This document shows, one piece after another, positions 1 to 5,904 of a DNA stretch of 10,688 nucleotides; position 1 is the stretch's first letter, and every line of letters starts with the position of its first letter. The notes beneath the pieces were generated by a model. It ran no database searches. It saw only the letters and a list, made by a program, of their open reading frames with translations, and was not told the origin of the DNA. The position numbers and the translations under genes are program-made. Origin of the DNA: Chloroflexota bacterium (GTDB lineage: Bacteria; Chloroflexota; Dehalococcoidia; SM23-28-2; RBG-16-64-32); assembly GCA_005880075.1 (NCBI GenBank), contig VBJT01000140.1:1-10688 (forward strand), read 5' to 3'.

Positions 1-1
1 G

Positions 2-466
2 ATCTATGAGAAGCTCGCCGAACAGCGCGACCGCTTCGGCCACTCGTTCCTTACCGGCGCACTGACCGCCCAGAAGATCACCTGGGACAAATACGGCGAG
101 GCGCAGCGGGCGCGGGCGAAGCTCGTCAACCAACTCGCGGACTTCTTCGAGAAGTACGACCTGCTGCTGACCCCAACACTCCCCTTTGACGCGATTGACG
201 CACGCGGCAACTGGCCGGAGGAGATCGACGGCAAGCCTCTGAAGAGCCCGCTGCACGTCGTGCCGTTCACACCACCCTTCAACCTCAGCGGCCACCCGGC
301 AATCAGCGTGCGCAGCGGTTACAGTGACCGCGACCTGCCGATCGGCCTTCAGATCGTCGCTGCGCGACACCGCGACGACCTCGTCCTCCAGGCTGCCTAC
401 GCCTTCGAGCAGGCGCGCCCGTGGAACGACCGGTGGCCGGTGGAAGTCGCCGCGATGGCCGTTTGA
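2..466 (+). CDS. Amidase-signature family hydrolase, C-terminal part
   Basis: Frame 2 is open from the window edge to TGA at 464-466, giving the last 154 residues of a protein whose start lies outside. The family (amidase signature, PF01425) hydrolyses amide bonds with a Ser-cisSer-Lys triad; that catalytic core would be upstream and cannot be seen. What is visible fits the family's C-terminal part: a segment YDLLLTPTLPF, then PFNLSGHPAISV, then LPIGLQIVA and a closing helix with FEQARPW. In this family the first segment ends the core sheet, the second is the conserved N-x-(S/T)-G-x-P-A strand and the third is the (L/P)-x-G-x-Q-(I/L) strand. Substrate cannot be told; aryl-acylamidase-like enzymes and the GatA subunit share these motifs. 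The next gene starts 30 bp downstream on the same strand, with no terminator visible. Confidence 0.9.
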   Translation: MYEKLAEQRDRFGHSFLTGALTAQKITWDKYGEAQRARAKLVNQLADFFEKYDLLLTPTLPFDAIDARGNWPEEIDGKPLKSPLHVVPFTPPFNLSGHPAISVRSGYSDRDLPIGLQIVAARHRDDLVLQAAYAFEQARPWNDRWPVEVAAMAV

Positions 467-496
467 GAACCGCGAGCCGCACAGTCACTGGCCGCC

Positions 497-1000
497 ATGG
501 CCCCGCCCGATAGCACCATCCGCGACCTCTGGTCCCGCATCCGCGGCCTTGGGCGCGTCGTCGAGGACGAGCTTTACGACTTCACCGAGGAGGATGCCGA
601 GCGCGAGGATGAGCCTCGCGGGCGCAACACGCTGGTCGCGCTCCTGAATGGCTTCCTCACGATGTGGAAGGCCACGAACGCCAATGTCGCCGAGCGCACC
701 CTTGGCGTGGCGGGCTTCGCGGGCCTCATCTGGTTCACCGTCTTCGACCGCGGTCTCGGTTGGCGCCGCTGGTACTTGGGGCTGCCAGCCGCCACGTTTG
801 CCACGATCTGGTTTGTACCCGGTGTCATCGCGTCAACCTGGACGCTGTGTGTCAATCTGGGCGTGGGAAACCTGCGCCGTATTCGCACCTGGCCTCTGGT
901 CCTGGTCTTCGCGATGACCGGCCTCATCGGCTTCCGCGCGGTGTTCACAGACCTCGCCCGCCGGCGGATACGCCCATTGCCCAAGCGCGAGCAGCCCTAG
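497..1000 (+). CDS. Hypothetical three-helix membrane protein
   Basis: A 167-residue protein I do not recognise. Residues 1-60 look cytoplasmic and are charged, with an acidic stretch at about 23-39 (many E and D). Hydrophobic segments at about 68-83, 92-119 and 131-150 can be membrane helices, rich in tryptophan and phenylalanine. The tail at 154-167 is strongly basic (RRRIRPLPKR), which by the positive-inside rule puts it in the cytoplasm. The ATG at 497 is the first start after the amidase stop; no good Shine-Dalgarno sequence precedes it, so it may be read by coupling to the amidase 30 bp upstream. Its TAG stop lies in a CTAG tetranucleotide that is also the stop of the convergent kinase gene. 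Function is unknown; GC-rich third positions support real coding. Confidence 0.75.
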   Translation: MAPPDSTIRDLWSRIRGLGRVVEDELYDFTEEDAEREDEPRGRNTLVALLNGFLTMWKATNANVAERTLGVAGFAGLIWFTVFDRGLGWRRWYLGLPAATFATIWFVPGVIASTWTLCVNLGVGNLRRIRTWPLVLVFAMTGLIGFRAVFTDLARRRIRPLPKREQP

Positions 1001-2034
1001 CTCTCGTTTAGCCGTGCGGGATTGCTCCCTGCAAGCATTCCTTGCAGCCGCCTGGCTTCGGGGAGGAGGTCCCGCATGAGCCCGACGGTGTAGCGAAGAT
1101 ACGCGACTGCGTCCTCGCCGTCCTGCTCGAGCATCCGCCAGTAACCAACGGTCGGAGCCCAATGAGCGACCATCACGAAAGGGACGGCGTTAAGCTCTTC
1201 GCTGGTCAAGTCGCGTCCGCACCGGTACTTGTCTAGGAACAGCCTAGCAACGTCCAGGCGGATGCGGCGCGAAGGGCGCGACTCCCGGCCGAACATGAAG
1301 ACGGCGCGGGCCACATCTTCGATTGTGACGCCACGGCGCATAGGGTCGTAGTCGAACACGCCGTGGACTTCGTCGCCAACGAACACCATGTTGCGGCCAT
1401 GCCAGTCGCCATGTATCCACCCACGCGGAAGCGCATCTACCCGCTCGGCGGGCCATTGTCGGGTGCTCTTCGTCCACCAGTCGCGCAGGAACGTGAGGTC
1501 CTCTTCGACGCCGCGATCTGCGAACATCGACGCTAGCTCGCCAATCTCCCTCTCGCCCTCGCGCCACCAATCGCACCATTCACGATTGGCGTCAAACACA
1601 ACCTCTTGCTCCTCGAATGAGGCCGCTATGCGGTGAAATTCAGCCAGCCTCTGCGCGGCGTTTGCGACCTCGGCTGTGCTCGAAAAGTCGTATTCTCTCC
1701 CTTCAACGTACGTAAACGGGGACCACAGCCCACTATCCTCATATACCAGCGGGTCGCCGGTTACCGAAGGGATAATCTTGGATGTCGGGAAGTGCGAGGC
1801 AAACAAATGCGCCTGGAAACGTAATTGGAACCGAACCCGCGCCTCGTCATTATTCCGTCGGTACCGGCGCAGCAGATACTTCGCGTCCGGCCCGACCACG
1901 ACGAAGTTGTCATTCCGCTTGCTAGCCTCATGCGGCTCGATGGCGATAGGACTCTCGACGCCGAATCGCGCAAGGACTGCGCATAGCGTCGTCGCGGGAA
2001 TGTATCGGCTTGGCCCGGGAAGCGACGTGCCCAT
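997..2034 (-). CDS. APH-fold phosphotransferase (aminoglycoside/choline/homoserine kinase-like)
   Basis: A 345-residue small-molecule kinase of the phosphotransferase enzyme family (PF01636). The Brenner-type catalytic loop HGDWHGRN is at 208-215, with Asp210 as the expected base and Asn215 as a metal ligand. The metal-binding DYD is at 228-230. A nucleotide-lobe strand KYLLRRYR at 52-59 resembles that of homoserine kinase II/CotS-like members. The substrate cannot be read from sequence, and family membership alone is no evidence for antibiotic resistance. I chose the ATG at 2034, 13 bp after the moaA stop. The frame stays open to an ATG at 2172, but those 46 extra residues are Arg-rich, overlap moaA and look like out-of-frame translation. 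It is probably the last gene of the operon starting with the fructose-bisphosphatase. It ends tail to tail with the membrane protein gene, sharing a CTAG stop. Confidence 0.88.
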   Translation of the reverse strand: MGTSLPGPSRYIPATTLCAVLARFGVESPIAIEPHEASKRNDNFVVVGPDAKYLLRRYRRNNDEARVRFQLRFQAHLFASHFPTSKIIPSVTGDPLVYEDSGLWSPFTYVEGREYDFSSTAEVANAAQRLAEFHRIAASFEEQEVVFDANREWCDWWREGEREIGELASMFADRGVEEDLTFLRDWWTKSTRQWPAERVDALPRGWIHGDWHGRNMVFVGDEVHGVFDYDPMRRGVTIEDVARAVFMFGRESRPSRRIRLDVARLFLDKYRCGRDLTSEELNAVPFVMVAHWAPTVGYWRMLEQDGEDAVAYLRYTVGLMRDLLPEARRLQGMLAGSNPARLNES

Positions 2035-2047
2035 TGCGCGGCCGGGC

Positions 2048-3109
2048 TTAGCCCCCGATGTATGACATCTCCGGCTTCCGAGGGAGTCCCGGCGTCTCCG
2101 AGGCGCGCAGCTCGGAATAGCGGTCCGTCCGCCGCGACCAAACGCGCTCCAGGAACGCCGCGATCTCTTCATCCGTCTTCCCAGAGCGGAGTAGCTTGCG
2201 CAGGTCGTGGCCGATTACGCCGAAGAGGCACGTGTACAGACGGCCGTCCGCAGAGATCCGCGCCCGCGTGCAGTCGCCGCAGAACGGCTGCGAAACGGAG
2301 GCTATGACGCCGATCTCACCACTGCCGTCGCGGTAGCGATAGCGTCCTGCAACCTCGCCGCGGTACTGCGGCTCGAGCGGCTCCAGCGGCATCTCGAGGT
2401 CGATCATCTCGACAATCTGCGCCGCCGTCACTACGTCGTCGAGGCGCCAGCCGTTGGAGTTGCCGACGTCCATGTACTCGATGAAGCGCGCGATGTGCCC
2501 GCTGCCCTTGAAGTGCCGCGCGAAGTCGACGACGGTGTGCTCGTTCACACCGCGTTTGACGACCATGTTCACCTTCACCGGCGTCAGCCCCACGCGCGCC
2601 GCCTCATCGATCCCCGCGAGCACGCGTGACACCGGGAAGTCCACGTCGTTCATCGCGCGGAACACCGCGTCGTCGAGCGAGTCCAGGCTCACCGTCACGC
2701 GGTCGAGCCCGGCTTCCTTCAGCTCCCGCGCCAGCTCTGCCAGCCGCGAGCCGTTCGTCGTCAGCGTCAGGTCCTTCACGCTTTCGATCTCGCTAAGCAT
2801 CGCAACGAGCTTCGGCAGGCCGCGCCGCAACGTCGGTTCGCCACCCGTAAGCCGCACCTTCTCGACCCCTTGATCGACAAACACGCGGGTCAGCCGCGAG
2901 ATCTCTTCGAACGACAGGATTTCGCGCCGGTCGAGGAACTGGTACTCTCGCCCGAAGATCTCCTTCGGCATGCAGTACGTGCAGCGGAAATTGCAGCGGT
3001 CCGTAACGGAGATGCGCAGGTCATGCAACGGCCGGCCGAGCGTGTCCTCGACCCGCCCTGCTGGCTCCTGGCTCCTAGCTCCTGGCTCCTTGTTCACGTT
3101 CGTGTTCAT
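2048..3109 (-). CDS. moaA: GTP 3',8-cyclase MoaA (radical SAM, molybdenum cofactor synthesis)
   Basis: With MoaC, MoaA turns GTP into cyclic pyranopterin monophosphate, the first step of molybdenum cofactor synthesis. All hallmarks are present in 353 residues: the radical SAM cluster motif C39-x3-C43-x2-C46, an LTGGEP motif at 87-92 for S-adenosylmethionine binding, the second [4Fe-4S] site C277-x2-C280-x13-C294 with the TRAR arginines, and the C-terminal Gly-Gly (352-353) needed for activity in studied homologues. The first 18-20 residues (NKEPGARSQEPAG and around) come from a heptanucleotide repeat and are absent from typical MoaA. The ATG at 3109 lies inside the 3' end of rdgB (35-bp overlap); a GTG at 3097 is an alternative. 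No start codon of the ATG or GTG kind lies between the repeat and the conserved domain, so translation seems to have to pass through the repeat. No other moa gene is in the window. Confidence 0.96.
   Translation of the reverse strand: MNTNVNKEPGARSQEPAGRVEDTLGRPLHDLRISVTDRCNFRCTYCMPKEIFGREYQFLDRREILSFEEISRLTRVFVDQGVEKVRLTGGEPTLRRGLPKLVAMLSEIESVKDLTLTTNGSRLAELARELKEAGLDRVTVSLDSLDDAVFRAMNDVDFPVSRVLAGIDEAARVGLTPVKVNMVVKRGVNEHTVVDFARHFKGSGHIARFIEYMDVGNSNGWRLDDVVTAAQIVEMIDLEMPLEPLEPQYRGEVAGRYRYRDGSGEIGVIASVSQPFCGDCTRARISADGRLYTCLFGVIGHDLRKLLRSGKTDEEIAAFLERVWSRRTDRYSELRASETPGLPRKPEMSYIGG
3061..3094. repeat. Period-7 tandem repeat (CCTNGCT family) at the rdgB/moaA junction
   Basis: Four heptamers follow each other without gaps: CTGGCTC at 3061, CTGGCTC at 3068, CTAGCTC at 3075 and CTGGCTC at 3082, then a decayed CTTG. 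On the coding (-) strand they read GAGCCAG or GAGCTAG. The array supplies the stop codon and last residues of RdgB and, in another frame, the first residues of MoaA. The same unit recurs at 6538-6616. Confidence 0.9.
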
Positions 3110-3707
3110 ACAGCAGTTCTTTCAGTATCTGGCGCGCGCCGGCGGCAGCCCTGGCGCGGTGGCTGATGATGTTCTTCTGGTACTCCGGTAGCTCCGCCAT
3201 CGTCGCCGAGTGCTGCGGCACCCAAAAGATCGGGTCGTAGCCGAAACCTCCTTCACCCCGCGGCGCCCCCGCGATGAGGCCGAAGACCTCCCCTTCGGCG
3301 CAGCGAACGGCACCCGTCCGCGGGTCTGCGACCGCGATTGCGCAGCGGAATCGCGCCCGCCGCCGCTCGCGTGGGACTTTCGCGAGCCGCCGCTGGATCT
3401 CGGCGAAGCGCTCGAGATACGAAGCGTGCTCGCCGAGAAAGCGCGCGGAACGGAGGCCCGGTTCGCCGCCCATCGCCTCGATCTCGATGCCCGAATCGTC
3501 GGCCAGCGTCACAAGGCCACTCGCCTGGGCCCCACGCCGGGCCTTCATTGTAGCATTCGCCTCGTACGTCTCGCCGGTCTCGTCGACCTCAAGGTCAATG
3601 CCCAGATCACGGGGGGTCACGAGTTCCCACCCGCAGCCTTCGAGCAGCACATCGTATTCGGCGAGCTTGCCGAAGTTATTCGTGGCGAGGAGGAGTCGCG
3701 GAATCAT
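3075..3707 (-). CDS. rdgB: XTP/dITP pyrophosphatase, RdgB/HAM1 family
   Basis: This enzyme hydrolyses non-canonical purine nucleotides (XTP, ITP, dITP) to monophosphate and pyrophosphate, keeping deaminated bases out of nucleic acids. In the 210-residue protein, the substrate-binding motif TNNFGK is at 9-14, the DDSG metal/catalytic motif at 70-73 followed by PGLRSARF, and GYDPIF and SHRARA lie near the C-terminus, in the family's usual order. I chose the ATG at 3707 because the family starts a few residues before the TNN motif; a GTG at 3728 would add seven residues (MKHIRVP). Neither has a clear Shine-Dalgarno sequence. The last four or five residues (QGARS) and the TAG stop come from the heptamer repeat. 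The gene overlaps moaA by 35 bp, implying translational coupling, and follows the fructose-bisphosphatase after 112 bp that hold a double hairpin. Confidence 0.95.
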   Translation of the reverse strand: MIPRLLLATNNFGKLAEYDVLLEGCGWELVTPRDLGIDLEVDETGETYEANATMKARRGAQASGLVTLADDSGIEIEAMGGEPGLRSARFLGEHASYLERFAEIQRRLAKVPRERRRARFRCAIAVADPRTGAVRCAEGEVFGLIAGAPRGEGGFGYDPIFWVPQHSATMAELPEYQKNIISHRARAAAGARQILKELLYEHEREQGARS

Positions 3708-3744
3708 GGGAACACGAATATGCTTCACGACGTGAGCTGTTGTT

Positions 3745-3804
3745 GCAGTCGCCCGGTGCCTTCAGGCACCGGAGGTTAAGCGGCACCTAAAGATACCGGA
3801 CTAC
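3745..3804. repeat. REP/BIME-like double hairpin element
   Basis: A compact 60-bp palindromic element. A perfect 8-bp stem (CCGGTGCC 3753-3760 with GGCACCGG 3765-3772) has a TTCA loop. A second stem (CGGCACC 3781-3787 with GATACCG 3792-3798) pairs fully only as (-) strand RNA, through two G-U pairs. The outer strands GCAGTC (3745-3750) and GACTAC (3799-3804) also pair, with one G-U. On the (-) strand the element begins GTAG directly before a hairpin, the layout of REP sequences moved by REP-associated tyrosine transposases; the other half begins GCAG in inverted orientation, as in a BIME. There is no T-run, so an intrinsic terminator is unlikely. Origin by RAYT is inference; no such gene is present here. 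Confidence 0.7.
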
Positions 3805-3819
3805 GTTCGTACGATCGGG

Positions 3820-4959
3820 CTACTCGACTTCACTGATCGGCCCTGCCATCGCGTGCTCGCGCGCCTCTTCTAGCGCCGTCCAGCGTCCGGCAAGCTTGTC
3901 CCTGATCAGCGGCATCGTCGTGTACTCCATCTCGTCGAGCGGCAGACGGTGCGGCTCGAACGGGCCGTGCTTGCGGAGGTAGTCTGCGATGTTCGACGCC
4001 TCCTGACGGGCGTTGTTGAACGAGGGGTCGTCAAACATATCGTTGGGGCCGTTCAGCTTGCCGTCCGCGAGCTGGAAGCCGAGCGCTACGAGCCGCGGCG
4101 GCCCATCGAAGCGCGCAGGATGTGCGTCCTTCAATCCCACCGGCATAAGTGGCCCGTTGTGCGAGCCGCGCATCCAGCCCTCAACCGTGTACGCCGTCGC
4201 GAACGGCTCGAGCACTTCGCCGACCGCTGGGAAGCTTCCCTGGCAGCGCACGACCATGGTCGGATCGTCTTTGCCGACGTAGCGCCCAGCAATCAGCGAG
4301 AGCTTGTCGGTGCTCGAGCACGCTGCGATCTCGCCGGTCAGCCGGTTGCGCACGCGTTTGATCGCGTAGCGGGAGGGCGCTCCGATAAAGACGAGCAGGT
4401 CATAGAGTTCTTCCGGCGCGTTTAGGGTGATTTTCTGGTGCTCCTTGACGTCTTGAATCTCGAAGCTGAACCCATCATGTAGCGGCTCGCCGATGACGAG
4501 GCCCGGCGTGTTGAATGGGTCCGCAAACATCTTGTACAGCGCGAGGTTGAACCCGCCCGCGGAAGTCTTGTCGCCCATGAAGACAATAATCGGCTCCGAC
4601 GGCCGCTCGTCGATTTCCATCTCCGCCGAGCCCGGCCCAGCGCCCCGGATGTTGCCTGAGAAGGCGTCGGTGAGCAGGTCTTGTCCCGCACCGTAAAGCT
4701 TGAGCTTCTTTGCGAGATCAGTGCCTTTAATGAAGGTGTCCCAGGCCAGCTTGTGGATCTGCTCGTTATCCTCCCCGCGCTCATGCGTCATAATCAGGAA
4801 CATGTCGTCGCCACAATGCGATGCGTGGCCGTCGATCAACAGGCCGGACTGCTTCGCCGCGTCCAACTCTCTCTGGCCGAGCGCCAGGATGTCTGGGTGC
4901 GAAGACGAGTGGCCTACCATACCGCCAATGTCTGCCTTGATAACACTAATCGTGACCAT
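3820..4959 (-). CDS. fbp: Fructose-1,6-bisphosphate aldolase/phosphatase (class V FBPase, archaeal type)
   Basis: A bifunctional gluconeogenic enzyme. It condenses triose phosphates to fructose 1,6-bisphosphate and dephosphorylates this to fructose 6-phosphate at one remodelled site. The 379 residues match the family's length. Residues known from the Thermoproteus enzyme are present, first with an offset of one (Asp10, His17, Asp51, Asp52), later of two: Gln93, Asp130, Tyr227, the Schiff-base Lys230, the metal ligands Asp231-Asp232 (YVGKDD), and Tyr346. Both activities should therefore be intact. The ATG at 4959 is set by the family N-terminus (SVIKADIGG) and by a GGAGG at 4973-4969, nine bases upstream. 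A consensus promoter lies about 100 bp upstream. The gene probably heads the operon with rdgB, moaA and the APH-fold kinase; the grouping has no obvious metabolic logic. It is common in archaea and found in some deeply branching or thermophilic bacteria. Confidence 0.95.
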   Translation of the reverse strand: MVTISVIKADIGGMVGHSSSHPDILALGQRELDAAKQSGLLIDGHASHCGDDMFLIMTHERGEDNEQIHKLAWDTFIKGTDLAKKLKLYGAGQDLLTDAFSGNIRGAGPGSAEMEIDERPSEPIIVFMGDKTSAGGFNLALYKMFADPFNTPGLVIGEPLHDGFSFEIQDVKEHQKITLNAPEELYDLLVFIGAPSRYAIKRVRNRLTGEIAACSSTDKLSLIAGRYVGKDDPTMVVRCQGSFPAVGEVLEPFATAYTVEGWMRGSHNGPLMPVGLKDAHPARFDGPPRLVALGFQLADGKLNGPNDMFDDPSFNNARQEASNIADYLRKHGPFEPHRLPLDEMEYTTMPLIRDKLAGRWTALEEAREHAMAGPISEVE

Positions 4960-4968
4960 CAGGGGATA

Positions 4969-4973
4969 CCTCC
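4969..4973 (-). promoter_or_regulatory. Shine-Dalgarno sequence of the fructose-bisphosphatase gene
   Basis: GGAGG on the (-) strand, nine bases before the ATG at 4959. It is one of the few strong ribosome binding sites in the window and fixes the start. Confidence 0.8.
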
Positions 4974-5057
4974 GCTACTTCAGTTGGGTGCAGTGCGCCG
5001 CCCGCACTCGAACGACAGGGTTGGGTTTGCATGAAGACGCCTGCGCATTCTAGCGAC

Positions 5058-5086
5058 ACTGTAAATGGCGACCCACAGGGTGTCAA
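5058..5086 (-). promoter_or_regulatory. Sigma-70-type promoter for the fructose-bisphosphatase operon
   Basis: On the (-) strand a perfect -35 box TTGACA (5086-5081) is followed by exactly 17 bases and a -10 box TACAGT (5063-5058, four of six matches to TATAAT). Transcription would start near 5051, leaving a leader of about 90 bases before the ATG at 4959. The site lies in the 147-bp gap after the DUF1122-like gene. A second -10-like TAGAAT (5052-5047) lies closer but has no matching -35 box. Confidence 0.6.
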
Positions 5087-5112
5087 GGAAATATTCCGTA
5101 AGAGCGTTACGG
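5085..5112 (-). terminator. Possible weak intrinsic terminator of the DUF1122-like gene
   Basis: On the (-) strand CCGTAA (5112-5107), a five-base loop and TTACGG (5101-5096) form a 6-bp stem that includes the TAA stop codon. An A/T-rich run with several T residues follows (5095-5085). The stem is short and the T-tract broken, so termination would be weak at best. Confidence 0.35.
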
Positions 5113-5865
5113 CGCCGTATGACGTTCCCCAAGCGCCGCCAGTACCTCCCGGGCAGTGCGGCGTGCGAGCCCGAGCCATTCGTCACGAGTGGGCCCTTCG
5201 GAACGAGACAGCAACCCAATCAGCTCATCGCGCAACTGCTCCTCCTTCTCGCGACGGATGTCTTCGTTGAGCGGCTTGAAGCACTGCAACTTGCGCGGGC
5301 CTTCCCGACCTCCTTCCGAGATGTACCAATCCCGGTACGAACGACAGCCTGCGCGAAACATCAGGTGGCCAAGGGGTGACACCACCGGAGGGTAGCCGTG
5401 CGTCAGCATCCGCTCGCTAACCCTTTGCCCGGGCGAATCGTACTCCACCATCATGTGCCCTCCCGGCGGTACCAGCCCCGATAGCGTCTCGAAGAGCTCT
5501 CCATCCAGGCCCTGGCTGGTCAGATCAGAAACCTGCCCGCCGAAGCGCTGCGCGGGGCGGTACTGAGTGAGTTCGATCCAGTTATATGCGGGAAACGCGC
5601 CGGAATTGTATAACCCGAGAGCCAACGGCTCATCGCCAAGGCGTCCGCCGCCATCCGCTAGGAAGAGCTGGAAGTACCGAGACCCCACGTTGTTCTTTGG
5701 GCCAAGGAGCGCTAGCAGCCGATAGTCACCGAGGGGAGCGCCGTGCAGGCGCGCGAGCGGATGCTTCCGCGGTAGCGACCACTCCTTCGCGAACAGCACT
5801 TCGATACGCGCCCGCTGCTCGGGCGCTAATCCATCGAGCGGCTGCTCCTCTGCCTGCGACCTCAC
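5107..5865 (-). CDS. Conserved hypothetical protein, probably DUF1122 family
   Basis: A soluble 252-residue protein without signal peptide or membrane helix. It resembles, from memory, the DUF1122 family (archaea and Chloroflexota), which has no assigned function. The most family-like stretch is 131-195: VPPGGHMMVEYDS (about 132-144) followed by RDWYISEGGREGPRKLQ (178-194), rich in conserved-looking Gly, Trp, Tyr and charged residues. Earlier, NVGSRYFQLFLAD (59-71) and LYNSGAFPAYNW (85-96) look like core strands. The C-terminal 50 residues are charged and helical. I chose a GTG at 5865 because TATAAT ends six bases before it, so the mRNA would begin at or next to the start codon (leaderless). 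The frame continues to an ATG at 5946, but those residues lie upstream of the promoter and inside the divergent gene. The gene is certain, the family tentative. Confidence 0.8.
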   Translation of the reverse strand: MRSQAEEQPLDGLAPEQRARIEVLFAKEWSLPRKHPLARLHGAPLGDYRLLALLGPKNNVGSRYFQLFLADGGGRLGDEPLALGLYNSGAFPAYNWIELTQYRPAQRFGGQVSDLTSQGLDGELFETLSGLVPPGGHMMVEYDSPGQRVSERMLTHGYPPVVSPLGHLMFRAGCRSYRDWYISEGGREGPRKLQCFKPLNEDIRREKEEQLRDELIGLLSRSEGPTRDEWLGLARRTAREVLAALGERHTAP

Positions 5866-5871
5866 GCCGCG

Positions 5872-5877
5872 ATTATA
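5872..5877 (-). promoter_or_regulatory. -10 box TATAAT for a leaderless transcript of the DUF1122-like gene
   Basis: A perfect TATAAT on the (-) strand (5877-5872), followed by CGCGGC and then GTG at 5865. Normal spacing places the transcription start at or next to the GTG, leaving no room for a ribosome binding site. No TTGACA-like -35 box is seen at 16-18 bp. Confidence 0.65.
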
Positions 5878-5885
5878 GGCGACCC

Positions 5886-5894
5886 TGCTATAAT
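5886..5894 (+). promoter_or_regulatory. Extended -10 promoter TGCTATAAT for the membrane protein gene
   Basis: TG-n-TATAAT is an extended -10 element, which can work without a -35 box; none is visible. The ATG at 5905 is ten bases further, so the leader would be only about three or four bases. It stands back to back with the (-) strand TATAAT at 5872-5877. Confidence 0.65.
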
Positions 5895-5904
5895 CGCCCC
5901 GACC

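Noticed and set aside
997..2034. Aminoglycoside resistance gene
   Set aside because: The catalytic motifs are common to the whole phosphotransferase superfamily; nothing specific to resistance enzymes was seen.
2035..2172. N-terminal extension of the APH-fold kinase to ATG 2172
   Set aside because: It would overlap moaA by 125 bp and adds Arg/Ser-rich residues without family resemblance; ATG 2034 directly after moaA fits better.
3753..3772. Intrinsic terminator after the fructose-bisphosphatase gene
   Set aside because: The 8-bp stem is strong but no T-run follows on either strand; a REP-like element explains the structure better.
3210..3779. A 189-codon (+) strand frame over rdgB
   Set aside because: It is antisense to a clearly conserved gene and crosses the REP-like element; no family resemblance.
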